A DNA stretch of 17,322 nucleotides from Clostridia bacterium. GTDB lineage: Bacteria > Bacillota_A > Clostridia > Christensenellales > Borkfalkiaceae. A program made the position numbers and the translations under genes. This document shows, piece after piece, positions 1-8,533 of the stretch. Every line of letters starts with the position of its first letter. Within the stretch, counting starts at the first letter, position 1. Below the pieces are notes generated by a model. The model saw only the letters and a program-made list of their open reading frames with translations, was not told where the DNA came from and did no database searches. Location of the stretch: NCBI GenBank assembly GCA_003979335.1, contig RYWC01000006.1, forward strand, positions 1-17,322, written 5' to 3'.

Positions 1-19
1 AGATGTGTATAAGAGACAG
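1..19. other. Residual Nextera/Tn5 mosaic-end adapter
   Basis: Bases 1-19 read AGATGTGTATAAGAGACAG, which is exactly the Tn5 transposase mosaic-end sequence used in Nextera library adapters. It is not genomic. It adds a false ATG in frame with uvrC, giving the artefactual N-terminus MCIRDR. Genomic sequence starts at about base 20. Confidence 0.97.
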
Positions 20-659
20 GATGGAATGTTACGATATTTCAAACATAAGCGGTGTAGATAAAGTGGGGTCTATGGTTGTTTTTATCGACGGTGAGGCGGA
101 AAGAAGCAGTTACCGTCGATTCAGAATAAAAACCGTAGAAGGCGCGAACGATTTTGCATCTTTACAGGAAGTTTTATTGCGCAGACTTGACAAACTTGGA
201 AGCGATGAGGAAGACAAGTTTCCTAAACCGGACCTGATTATAATAGACGGCGGAAAAGGTCAGCTTTCCGCGGTAAAAAGTATTTTTGATGAAAAGGGCA
301 TATCGGGAATAGACCTTATTTCGCTTGCCAAAAGAGAGGAAGAAGTATTTACGCTGAATTCTGAAGAAAGCGTTAAAATTTCACACCGTGACTATGCGTT
401 AAAAACTTTACAGAGAATAAGGGACGAAGCTCACAGGTTTGCAATCACTTATTTCAGAAACATCCACTCAAAGCGCAATTTGCACAGCGTGCTGTCTGAA
501 ATTACGGGCGTAGGCAAAGTAAGAAGAATAGCACTTTTGGAAAAGTTCGGAACGTTGGATAAAATAATTAACGCAAGTGTGGAAGAACTTGCGTCTGTTG
601 AAGGTATTTCACGCGCGACGGCGCAGAATATTTACGATTATTTAAAAGAAAGCTTATGA
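20..659 (+). CDS. uvrC: UvrABC excinuclease subunit C, C-terminal part (5' truncated)
   Basis: UvrC makes the dual incisions of nucleotide excision repair after UvrA and UvrB locate the lesion. About 212 residues of a roughly 600-residue protein are present; the GIY-YIG 3'-nuclease and UVR domains lie off the left edge. What is visible is the RNase H-like 5'-incision domain followed by tandem helix-hairpin-helix motifs. The expected catalytic triad is intact: Asp in YDIS (codon 33-35), Asp in IIDGGKGQ (246-248) and His in DEAHRFA (432-434). The HhH region is visible in ITGVGKVRRIALLEKFG and ASVEGISRATAQNIYDYL. The reading frame enters from adapter sequence, so the ATG at base 3 is not a start. 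The stop overlaps the next gene's start by 4 bases (ATGA), which suggests translational coupling. Identification is secure; only the 5' end is missing. Confidence 0.95.
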
Positions 660-1483
660 AAAAATTAAACTATAAACTTATTGTTTCAGATTTTGACGGT
701 ACGCTTATTAACAGCGAACAGCAGATTCCTGAAGAAGTAAAAAAAGCCGTAAAACATTACGTTTCAGACGGCGGCATATTCGCAGTCTGTTCGGGCAGAA
801 TGTTATGCAGTATTTTGCCAAGGGTAAGAGAACTTGGCTTAAAGGGTCTTGTAATTGCTTATCAGGGCACAGCGATAGCGGATATTGAGACGGGTAATAT
901 TATAAAATTCGGCGGTATGGAAAGCGGCGACGCGGCAGAAATATGCAGGAACATAGAAGAACTTAATCACCCTGTAAACGTTTATAGCGACGACGTAATG
1001 TATACCGACATCCCGAAAGAAAACGAATATCTGAAAGTTTACGAAAAAATAGTAAATATTGATGCAAAACACGTTGACGGAAAGCTTTCGGAATTTGTTT
1101 CGGCAAAAAATCTTTTTTGCCAGAAAATTTCGGTACTTGTAGCGCCGGATGAACAGGCGGAGCTTTATGCGGAACTGTGCAACAGGATAGGCAGAAAATA
1201 CGATGTCACGTGTAGCGCTTCAGTGCTTGTAGAAGTTTCTCCGCTGAGCGATAATAAAGGAGAGGCTTTGAAATTTCTTGCCGAAAAATACGGTATACCA
1301 ATGGAAAAAACTATTGCCGTCGGCGATAATTTAAACGACCTTTCAATGATAGAGGCGGCAGGTTTGGGCGTTGCTGTAGGCAATGCTGTACAGCCCCTTA
1401 AAAACGCCGCTGATTTTGTGACCGTAACAAACAATGAGGGCGCGGTTGCAAGGATAATAGAAGAATTCGGGTACATAAAGTAA
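656..1483 (+). CDS. Cof-type HAD-superfamily phosphatase
   Basis: This is a 275-residue cytosolic Mg-dependent phosphohydrolase of the Cof/YidA group, of normal length. All four HAD motifs are visible: motif I DFDGT with nucleophile Asp12 and acid/base Asp14, motif II at Ser46 in CSGRM, motif III at Lys201 in DNKGEAL, and motif IV GDNLND at 223-228, followed by GLGVAVGNA, which is typical of Cof proteins. A type IIB cap domain of about 100 residues lies between motifs II and III. Family members act on sugar phosphates, pyridoxal phosphate or other small phosphate esters; the substrate cannot be read from sequence. The start overlaps the uvrC stop by 4 bases and the stop shares one base with the next ATG (TAATG), so it is inside an operon. 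Confidence 0.93.
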   Translation: MKKLNYKLIVSDFDGTLINSEQQIPEEVKKAVKHYVSDGGIFAVCSGRMLCSILPRVRELGLKGLVIAYQGTAIADIETGNIIKFGGMESGDAAEICRNIEELNHPVNVYSDDVMYTDIPKENEYLKVYEKIVNIDAKHVDGKLSEFVSAKNLFCQKISVLVAPDEQAELYAELCNRIGRKYDVTCSASVLVEVSPLSDNKGEALKFLAEKYGIPMEKTIAVGDNLNDLSMIEAAGLGVAVGNAVQPLKNAADFVTVTNNEGAVARIIEEFGYIK

Positions 1484-3654
1484 TGGCGGAAATTTTAGCT
1501 CCGGCAGGGGATAAAAACAGCGTTTACGCCGCGGTGTATTCGGGCGCTGACGCAATATATCTCGGAATGAAAGCATTCTCGGCAAGAAGTTCGGCAGAAA
1601 ATTTTGATTTTGAAAGCTTTGAAGAAATTTCAGCTTTCTGCCGCTCTTTCAGCGTTAAAGTTTACGTTGCAATGAATACGCTTGTCAAAGATTCCGAACT
1701 TAAAAGCTTTATAGATACGGCAATCGAGGTCTGGAACAGAGGCGCTGACGCCATAATAGTTTCGGATATATTTTTGGGCAGATTTTTGAAAAAAAATTTC
1801 CCCGAAATGATAATCCATCTTTCAACACAGGCAGGCGTTTGCAACGTTTACGGCGCGGCTGTGGCTAAAGAATACGGGTTTGACAGGGTAATTCTGGCAA
1901 GGGAAACATCCCTTGCTGACATAAGGGAAATTGCAAAAATAATCGAAACGGAAGTTTTTATACAGGGCGCGCTTTGTACATGTTTTTCCGGTCAATGCTA
2001 TCTTTCGTCGTTTGCCGGAGGCAACAGCGGAAACCGTGGTAAATGCAAACAGCCTTGCAGAAAAAAATATGCAATAGACCGTAAGGGGTTTGAAGACAGC
2101 GCGTACAGGCTGTCGCTTTCCGATTTAAGCGTAGGAAACGCGATTGAAGATTTAAAAGAAGCAGGAGTATATTCTTTTAAAATAGAGGGCAGAATGCGCC
2201 GCCCTGAATATGTTGCGGCGGCTGTCAAATATTACAAAAATTTGCTTGCCGGCGCAAATGATAACGGTGGTTTAAGCGATTTAAAACGCACTTATAACCG
2301 AGGTAATTATACTAAGGGGCTTGCATTCGGTCAGGATAAGTCTTTAATTTCTTCTGCCGTGCAGGGGCATATAGGTGAATTTGTCGGTACAGTGAAAGTT
2401 TTAAACGGCAAATATATATGTCAGGGCAACGGAAAGTTTAACAGCGGCGACTGTTTTAAAATTTTAAGAGATGGTAAAGAAATATGCGGCGCCGTTTACG
2501 GCGGACAGGAAAAGAGCGGATTTGTTTTATCTTCAAAGTTTCGCCTGAAAAACGGCGACAAAGTTTTTATAACAACAGACACGTTGCTCAATGAAAAACT
2601 GCTTTCGTTAAAAAAATCTATTCCAATTACTTTAAAATGTGAGTTTTATGCAGGTAAAAAATCCGCTGTTACAGTGAACGGGGTCGCCTTTTTCAGTGAA
2701 AACACGCTTGAAAAAGCCGAAAGCAGACCTATTGTTGAAGGAGACATTAAAACTGCGTTTTCAAAAGTGGATAAGTACCCTTTTGAAATATATTTTGAAA
2801 CAATCGAAACGGACGGCGTTTTTATAAAGATTTCTGACCTGAATGCGTTCAGGCGCAAAGTTTTTAAAGAATATTTTGAAAGAATTTCACACAGCAAGAA
2901 CGTGAAATACGAACATAACTATATAATTCCGACAATAGAGAATGAAAATAATTGTAAAATTTCGGCAATTTGCACTAATCTTTGCAACGTTTCGGCACAG
3001 ATAGGTATTTTGAAACTTTCAGATTTTAACGTAAGAGAAGAGCTTTTTAAGAATTTCAAAGGCGAAAAGTTTATATATCTGCCGCCGTTTTTGACAGGCG
3101 CGGAAATTGAAAGGTTAAAAGAAATCATTAAAGATTTTGACGGTATTTACTGTGACGGCGTTTACGGGTTCAAGCTTGCCGAAGAACTTAAAAAACCGTT
3201 ATTTACAGGCACGGGACTGAATATTTCGAATTCTGTAAGCGTGAACGAGTGTCCGTCAAAATACATCGCGCTTTCGAAAGAACTTACGATTGGTGAACAA
3301 AGACCGTTAATAAAGGCAAATACATTCAGCCTTGTTTGCGGCGGCTTGAAAGTAATGGATTTAATTTATTGCCCGTTCGAAAGAAAATGCGCATCATGCG
3401 ACAAACGCGATAATTATGTGCTGACCGATGAAAACAGAAGAAAATTTCCGCTCAGGCGATACAGAACATCCGAATGCCGGTTTGAATTGTACAATTGCGC
3501 AAATTTAGCGGCGACCTGCGAGACGGGCGCGATTGTTGACTGCACATTACAAACAAATCCGGAAGAACTCATTAAATTGACGGGAAACTGCGAAAAACTG
3601 AAAAAATATTTTTCCGATTATACGAACGGTCATTCCGTTCAGCCGATTAACTGA
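1483..3654 (+). CDS. U32 family protein, long form (RlhA/YdcP-like, DUF3656-type C-terminus)
   Basis: This 723-residue protein has the U32 signature. It starts ILAPAGDKNSVYAAVYSGADAIYLG and carries the cysteine-rich block Cys165, Cys172, Cys188 and Cys192 (GALCTCFSGQC ... GKCKQPC). U32 proteins were once called collagenase-like peptidases. Characterised bacterial members RlhA and TrhP take part in prephenate-dependent hydroxylation of 23S rRNA C2501 and tRNA U34, and UbiU/UbiV bind a 4Fe-4S cluster through four such cysteines. The length and a second C-terminal domain with another cysteine group (CPFERKCASCDKRDNY) point to the RlhA-like long form rather than short TrhP. An rRNA-modification role is inferred from family. 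The start is fixed by the TAATG junction with the preceding phosphatase gene. Confidence 0.88.
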   Translation: MAEILAPAGDKNSVYAAVYSGADAIYLGMKAFSARSSAENFDFESFEEISAFCRSFSVKVYVAMNTLVKDSELKSFIDTAIEVWNRGADAIIVSDIFLGRFLKKNFPEMIIHLSTQAGVCNVYGAAVAKEYGFDRVILARETSLADIREIAKIIETEVFIQGALCTCFSGQCYLSSFAGGNSGNRGKCKQPCRKKYAIDRKGFEDSAYRLSLSDLSVGNAIEDLKEAGVYSFKIEGRMRRPEYVAAAVKYYKNLLAGANDNGGLSDLKRTYNRGNYTKGLAFGQDKSLISSAVQGHIGEFVGTVKVLNGKYICQGNGKFNSGDCFKILRDGKEICGAVYGGQEKSGFVLSSKFRLKNGDKVFITTDTLLNEKLLSLKKSIPITLKCEFYAGKKSAVTVNGVAFFSENTLEKAESRPIVEGDIKTAFSKVDKYPFEIYFETIETDGVFIKISDLNAFRRKVFKEYFERISHSKNVKYEHNYIIPTIENENNCKISAICTNLCNVSAQIGILKLSDFNVREELFKNFKGEKFIYLPPFLTGAEIERLKEIIKDFDGIYCDGVYGFKLAEELKKPLFTGTGLNISNSVSVNECPSKYIALSKELTIGEQRPLIKANTFSLVCGGLKVMDLIYCPFERKCASCDKRDNYVLTDENRRKFPLRRYRTSECRFELYNCANLAATCETGAIVDCTLQTNPEELIKLTGNCEKLKKYFSDYTNGHSVQPIN

Positions 3655-3657
3655 TTT

Positions 3658-6015
3658 ATGAACAATAACGCTTTGGAAAGACTGGAACTGAATAAAATTT
3701 TATCGTCCGTTGCAGACTTTGCCGTGCTTGACGGCGGTAAAGCGGCAGTTTTGGCGTATACTCCGTCCGACGATTTGTCAGAAGTGAGGCAGAAGCTGGA
3801 TATGACGGAAGAATGCGACAAACTGCTTTTCACCTACGGCGTTGGTAAAATAGAAAGATTTAACGACGTATCTTCCGAGCTTGCGCGCGCCTGCAAAGGG
3901 TCGGTTTTATCGTGCGCGGAACTTTTGGACTGCGCGGCGCTTTTACGTTCAGCAAGAACTGTTTACGAAGGGATAACAAAGTGCGAAGACGATTTACCGC
4001 TTGTAAAAGCTTTAATACGCGAATTATATTTCGATAACAGTCTTGAATGCGATATTTTTTCAAAAATTATTTCCGTTGACGGCGTAAGCGACAATGCAAG
4101 CGAAAGGCTTTACGCAATACGCACCAAGATTAAAAATCTTAATTCGCAAATCCGCGATAAACTTGCAGAATACTCTTCGGGAAAATACTCGGAATACTTG
4201 CAGGACGGTATAGTTACGATTAGGAACGACAGATATGTGGTTCCCGTCAAAGCAGAGCATAAAAATCACGTCAAAGGTTTCGTGCATGACCGTTCTAAAA
4301 CAGGCGCGACATTTTTTATAGAGCCCGAATATATTTTAGAGCTCAACAACGAGCTTATAGCGCTTACCGTAGACGAGAGAGAAGAAGTAGAAAATATTTT
4401 AAAGGGTCTGTCAAACCGCGTCGGGGATATGTATGAGCAATTGTTAGCGGATATTGATGTGCTTTGCAAACTTGACGGCGTTTTTGCAAGAGCTGAGTAT
4501 TCCTATTCGCTCAAATGCGCAAAACCAAAAGTAAACGACAGGGGCTATATCAATATTATTAAAGGCAGGCATCCTTTAATCGATAAAAATACCGTTGTGC
4601 CCGTTTCTGTTGAGCTCGGCGGAAAATATAATTTTTTGCTTTTAAGCGGAGCCAATACGGGCGGAAAAACAGTCACTTTAAAAACATGCGGCTTGTTTTG
4701 CTTAATGGCGGCTTGCGGACTGTTTATTCCTGCGGCGGAAGGAAGTTCTGTCGGAGTATTTTCGGAAGTTTATTCGGATATCGGCGACAGTCAAAGTATT
4801 GAAGAAAGTTTGTCCACATTTTCGTCGCACCTTACAAATATAATACAAATCTGCAACGGGGCAGGCAAAAACAGTTTGGTATTAATTGACGAATTGGGCG
4901 GAGGAACCAACCCCGATGAGGGGCAGGCAATAGCAAAAGCTGTTGTAAAACATCTTCTGAATTGCGGCTCCAAAGGGGTAATAACGACGCATTATACACC
5001 TTTAAAAGAGTTTGCTTATACTGTCGGCGGAATAGAAAACGCAAGTATGGAGTTCGATTCCGAAACTTTGAAACCGCTTTATAAAATAAAAATCGGGCTT
5101 CCCGGCGCAAGCAACGCGCTTGCTATTTCAAGAAGACTCGGAATGGATAGTGCTATTTTAAAAGATGCGGAAAGCTATTTGTCCGATGGCGCGAGAAGTT
5201 TTGAAAATGTAGTTCGCCGTGCGGAAGAAAGCCGTATCGAAGCAGAGAGAAAACTTGCGGAAGTATCGGCAATGGAAACCGAATGGAAACAAAAGCTTGC
5301 AAAAGTGAATTCGCAGATTAACGAACTTAATCGTGAAAAAGACAAAATAAACCGTTCGGCAAGGTCTGAAAGCCGAAGAATCATAGCCGAAAGAACGGAA
5401 CAGGCTGAGGAAATTCTTGCGGCAATAGAAGAGATTTTCAAAAAGGAAGAGTTAAAAGAATCAGACCTTATAACAGCGCGTACACTTAAAAATAAGCTTG
5501 TTGACAGCGCGTTTGAAGAAGATGAAGAAAGAAGGCAGATTACCGACTATAAACCTGCTTCATCGCAAAATATAAAATCGGGAATAACTGTTTATGTCAA
5601 GCCTATGGACTGCAAAGGTCAGGTGCTTTCCGTTAATTATGCAAAATGCGAAGCAGAAGTTTCCTGCGGAAGTTTAAAAATGCACGTTAAATTCAACGAG
5701 CTTTTAATTGTGGGAAAAGAGGCGGAAAAGCCGAAGAATATAAAAATTGTAAAAAAATTTTCAAAATCTTCGCCTTTGCTTGAAATTAACGTACTCGGGT
5801 TAACAGTTGAAGAAGCGCTCTACGAATTGGATAATTTTATTGATAAAGCTGTTACCGATAATCTTGAAGAAATAAAAATTATACACGGCGTAGGCACAGG
5901 AAAACTGAAAAACGCGATTACACAACATCTTAAAAAGCACCGTAATGTTGAAAGTTTCCGCCTCGGCAACTACGGCGAGGGTGAAACAGGCGTAACTTTT
6001 ATTAAACTAAAATAA
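3658..6015 (+). CDS. mutS2: MutS2 / RqcU ATPase with Smr domain
   Basis: This 785-residue protein has normal MutS2 length and order: clamp/lever region, MutS ATPase, a long charged coiled coil, a KOW-like segment and a C-terminal Smr domain. Walker A is GANTGGKT (331-338) and Walker B is LVLIDELGGGTNPDEG with Asp411-Glu412. The coiled coil spans roughly 515-615. The Smr HGxGTG motif is present at His743 (HGVGTGKLKNA), but the usual LDLRG motif reads INVLG. It lacks the N-terminal mismatch-recognition domain of MutS. MutS2 was first linked to suppression of recombination; in B. subtilis (RqcU) it recognises collided ribosomes and aids their rescue. It starts 3 bases after the U32 stop with no clear Shine-Dalgarno, so translation is probably coupled. 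It is the last gene of the left operon. Confidence 0.96.
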   Translation: MNNNALERLELNKILSSVADFAVLDGGKAAVLAYTPSDDLSEVRQKLDMTEECDKLLFTYGVGKIERFNDVSSELARACKGSVLSCAELLDCAALLRSARTVYEGITKCEDDLPLVKALIRELYFDNSLECDIFSKIISVDGVSDNASERLYAIRTKIKNLNSQIRDKLAEYSSGKYSEYLQDGIVTIRNDRYVVPVKAEHKNHVKGFVHDRSKTGATFFIEPEYILELNNELIALTVDEREEVENILKGLSNRVGDMYEQLLADIDVLCKLDGVFARAEYSYSLKCAKPKVNDRGYINIIKGRHPLIDKNTVVPVSVELGGKYNFLLLSGANTGGKTVTLKTCGLFCLMAACGLFIPAAEGSSVGVFSEVYSDIGDSQSIEESLSTFSSHLTNIIQICNGAGKNSLVLIDELGGGTNPDEGQAIAKAVVKHLLNCGSKGVITTHYTPLKEFAYTVGGIENASMEFDSETLKPLYKIKIGLPGASNALAISRRLGMDSAILKDAESYLSDGARSFENVVRRAEESRIEAERKLAEVSAMETEWKQKLAKVNSQINELNREKDKINRSARSESRRIIAERTEQAEEILAAIEEIFKKEELKESDLITARTLKNKLVDSAFEEDEERRQITDYKPASSQNIKSGITVYVKPMDCKGQVLSVNYAKCEAEVSCGSLKMHVKFNELLIVGKEAEKPKNIKIVKKFSKSSPLLEINVLGLTVEEALYELDNFIDKAVTDNLEEIKIIHGVGTGKLKNAITQHLKKHRNVESFRLGNYGEGETGVTFIKLK

Positions 6016-6042
6016 TTTTGCTTTATTAATCGGCTTGTCCAA

Positions 6043-6070
6043 TTGAATACGCAACCTTAAAGCGTAATAT
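6043..6070 (+). promoter_or_regulatory. Possible sigma-A promoter for the ylxY-like gene
   Basis: In the 94-base gap after mutS2, TTGAAT (6043-6048), a 16-base spacer and TAATAT (6065-6070) form a plausible housekeeping promoter. No clear hairpin terminator for mutS2 is seen, so readthrough is also possible. Confidence 0.45.
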
Positions 6071-6097
6071 TATATTTAATAAATAGTATTCGTTTTT

Positions 6098-6112
6098 AGG
6101 GGTAAACTATTG
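6098..6112 (+). promoter_or_regulatory. RBS supporting a TTG start
   Basis: AGGGGT at 6098-6103 lies 6 bases before TTG at 6110. This is what favours the rare TTG as the start, because it also keeps the whole N-terminal hydrophobic segment of the encoded protein. Confidence 0.6.
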
Positions 6113-6814
6113 AAAAGCAAATTACTTACCGTTTTAACAAATCTTACTTTAATGCTTGTGATAACCTGCGTATCGCTTATAGGGTATTTCAGCGGAAACG
6201 CAGCCGCGGTTATATACGATAATACCAACCTTTACAGCAACGGCAAAGAAGAGGACGGTATGGTCGGGCTTACTTTCAATATTTACGAAAATACGCCCAA
6301 CGTTATAAAAATTTTGGATTTGCTTGACGAGTATGAAGCCAAGGCTACGTTTTTTATAGGCGGAAGCTGGGCTGACGATAATGTTGATTGCGTGCGTGAA
6401 ATTTTTAAGCGCGGTCATGAACTCGGCAGTCACGGTTATTTCCATAAAGACCACTCAAAAATGTCATATGAAGCCAATCTTCAGGAAATCCGTCCGAGCG
6501 TAAAGCTTTTGGAAATGATTTGCGGCGAAAAAATTAAATTATTTGCGCCTCCGTCGGGCGCATATTCGGAAAACACGTTATCTGCTTGCGCTTCTTTGGA
6601 AATGCAGGTTATAATGTGGAGCAGAGATACAATCGATTGGCGCGATAAGGATGTAAATCTTATCAAAAAACGCGCTACACAAAATCTAAAAGCGGGCGAG
6701 TTCATTTTGATGCACCCCAAAGACGTTACGGTGCAGGCTCTTCCCGAAATTTTAAATTACATAAGAGAAAACGGCTTCAAGGCCGAAAATATTTCTCGTA
6801 TGATAGGAGAATAA
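6110..6814 (+). CDS. YlxY-like polysaccharide deacetylase homolog, probable pseudoenzyme
   Basis: This 234-residue protein has an N-terminal hydrophobic segment (about 8-35), an uncleaved anchor or signal peptide, then a NodB-homology fold facing outside. Active family-4 esterases carry TFDDGP in motif 1; here it reads TFNIYENTP, so the base Asp and the metal-binding Asp are replaced by Asn57 and Ile58. The two zinc histidines of motif 2 remain (His108, His112 in SHGYFHKDH). Motif 3 is APPSG, lacking the usual Arg. Motif 4 Asp-Trp (IDW, 175-177) and motif 5 His202 (LMHP) are kept. This pattern matches the YlxY group found near the M16 protease MlpA in Bacillus, and the next gene here is an M16 protease. 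Loss of activity is inferred; the role may be structural or sporulation-linked. Confidence 0.87.
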   Translation: MKSKLLTVLTNLTLMLVITCVSLIGYFSGNAAAVIYDNTNLYSNGKEEDGMVGLTFNIYENTPNVIKILDLLDEYEAKATFFIGGSWADDNVDCVREIFKRGHELGSHGYFHKDHSKMSYEANLQEIRPSVKLLEMICGEKIKLFAPPSGAYSENTLSACASLEMQVIMWSRDTIDWRDKDVNLIKKRATQNLKAGEFILMHPKDVTVQALPEILNYIRENGFKAENISRMIGE

Positions 6815-8046
6815 TGGTACATTTTAAAACGCTTGACAACGGTTTGAAGCTTATTGTCAATCAGATGTCGGGACTTATGTCCGTAACTATGGGTATTTTG
6901 GTTCACACGGGCGCTTCACAGGAGAACGATAAAGAGGACGGTATTTCCCACTTTATCGAGCATATGACCTTTAAAGGCACAAAAAAACGTACTTCTTTCC
7001 AGATTTCCGACGAAATGGATAGAATAGGCGCGCAGATGAACGCTTTTACGGGTAAAGATATGACTTGCTATTATGCAAAGTCTACTACTGGACATGCGGA
7101 AGAAGCGTTTGAAATTCTTGCGGATATATTTCTTGAAAGTACTTTTCCCGAAGAAGAGATGGAAAGGGAAAAGGGCGTAATTATCGAAGAGATAAATATG
7201 AATGAAGACACTCCCGACGATTTATGTCTTGACCTTTTGTCGCAGGCATTTTACGGGGAAAGGGGTTACGGCAGAAATATTTTAGGACCTAAAAGCAATG
7301 TTTCAGGTTTTACAAAATCGGATATAGCGGCATATTTGGAAAAGCATTATGTTCCCGATAATATAGTAATTTCAATGTCGGGAAATATAGATATAAAACT
7401 TGCCGAAGATATGGTTTTAAAATATTTTTCGGGGATGGACAGGCGTTGTTGTAAACGCGGCGAAGTTAAAGTAGACCTTAAATGCAAGTCTCTTTATAAA
7501 CACAAGGACATTGAACAGGTGCACATAGGCATTGCTTTCCCTTCCGTAAAAAGATACGACAAGCTTTATGACGCGACTCAGATTATGAACACAATTCTCG
7601 GCGGCGGAGTTTCTTCGCGTTTATTTCAGACGGTGAGGGAAGAACTGGGACTTGCATATACCGTATATTCTTACGTTTCGTCCTATGCAGAAACGGGCGC
7701 GCTGTCAGTCTATGCCGGAGTTAATGCGGAAAAGTACAAAAGCTCCGTAGACGCAATATATAAATGTATCGACGACATAAAAAAGAAAAATATTTCGCAC
7801 GAGGAGTTTATCAGAGGTAAAGAACAGCTTGTTTCGTCCTCGATTTTTGCGCAGGAAAGCACAAGTTCGCAAATGCTGTTATTCGGCAAAGAACTTTTAT
7901 ACAGCGGCAGAATATACGATTTTGAAGACAGAGTTAATAAGATTAACGCAGTCACTCTTGACGATGTGCTTGAAGCCGCAGCCGTAAATTTCAATTATGA
8001 TAAAAAAGCCGTTTCGCTTGTAGGCGCTGTGGACAAGCCGCTGTAA
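6814..8046 (+). CDS. M16 family zinc metallopeptidase (MlpA/YmxG-like)
   Basis: This 410-residue half-size insulinase-family peptidase resembles mitochondrial processing peptidase beta and B. subtilis MlpA. The inverted zinc motif HxxEH is intact at His46-Phe-Ile-Glu49-His50, within GISHFIEHMTFKGT. The third ligand Glu125 lies in VIIEEINM at the expected distance. The C-terminal half keeps the R/Y substrate-binding region (SSRLFQTVREELGLAYTVYSY, first part). No signal peptide is visible, so it probably works in the cytosol as a homodimer or oligomer. Its ATG shares a base with the preceding stop (TAATG), and AGGAGA at 6805-6810 gives a good RBS. Neighbourhood and size support the MlpA assignment; its natural substrate is unknown. 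Confidence 0.93.
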   Translation: MVHFKTLDNGLKLIVNQMSGLMSVTMGILVHTGASQENDKEDGISHFIEHMTFKGTKKRTSFQISDEMDRIGAQMNAFTGKDMTCYYAKSTTGHAEEAFEILADIFLESTFPEEEMEREKGVIIEEINMNEDTPDDLCLDLLSQAFYGERGYGRNILGPKSNVSGFTKSDIAAYLEKHYVPDNIVISMSGNIDIKLAEDMVLKYFSGMDRRCCKRGEVKVDLKCKSLYKHKDIEQVHIGIAFPSVKRYDKLYDATQIMNTILGGGVSSRLFQTVREELGLAYTVYSYVSSYAETGALSVYAGVNAEKYKSSVDAIYKCIDDIKKKNISHEEFIRGKEQLVSSSIFAQESTSSQMLLFGKELLYSGRIYDFEDRVNKINAVTLDDVLEAAAVNFNYDKKAVSLVGAVDKPL

Positions 8047-8047
8047 T

Positions 8048-8533
8048 ATGGACGGAGTGAAATACGGGTTCGACCCTGTTATATTCGATGATAGTAAATT
8101 GCTGATATTAGGAAGTTTTCCGTCGGTAAAAAGCAGGCAGGTTGAATTTTATTACGGCAACGCGCGTAACCGCTTCTGGAAAATCGTTTGCGGTTTTTTC
8201 GGCGAGGAAGTCCCTGAAACAGTTGATTTAAAGAAAGATTTTTTAAAAAGACGGAAAATAGCGCTGTGGGATATGGTAACCGAATGCGAAATTATCGGTT
8301 CAAAGGACAGCGAAATTAAAAATTTCAAGGTTGCCGATATAAAAAAGCTATTGCAAAACTCAAAAATAAATTATATAATATTAAACGGCGGCAGGGCGGC
8401 GGAAATTTTTGAAAGCCGTTTTGCCGATATAAGCGTTGTTTACGAAAAACTACCGTCTACAAGTCCTGCAAACGTCAGTTTTAAACATGAGGTATGGATT
8501 GGTGCTTTATCAAGAGCTTTTGGGCGAACTTGA
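8048..8533 (+). CDS. DNA-deoxyinosine (hypoxanthine) glycosylase, UDG superfamily family 6
   Basis: This 161-residue protein has the family-6 uracil-DNA glycosylase pattern: LLILGSFPSVKS (18-29), FYYGNARNRFW (34-44), an ILNGG strand near the middle, and LPSTSPAN near the C-terminus, which is the DNA-intercalation loop motif. Enzymes of this family remove hypoxanthine produced by adenine deamination and start base excision repair; most lack strong uracil activity. The length matches the family. It starts one base after the M16 stop without a clear Shine-Dalgarno, which suggests coupling. Its 3' end overlaps the following DNA-repair gene by about 47 bases in another frame. The specific substrate is assigned by family only. 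Confidence 0.87.
   Translation: MDGVKYGFDPVIFDDSKLLILGSFPSVKSRQVEFYYGNARNRFWKIVCGFFGEEVPETVDLKKDFLKRRKIALWDMVTECEIIGSKDSEIKNFKVADIKKLLQNSKINYIILNGGRAAEIFESRFADISVVYEKLPSTSPANVSFKHEVWIGALSRAFGRT

Noticed and set aside
3..20. ATG at base 3 as a uvrC start
   Set aside because: It lies inside the adapter sequence; UvrC homologs extend far upstream of this point.
8436..8486. N-terminal extension of the AlkD-like protein from ATG 8436
   Set aside because: It would lengthen the overlap with the deoxyinosine glycosylase gene to nearly 100 bases and add residues not typical of the family; the conserved LPSTSPAN motif of the other protein is encoded there in another frame.
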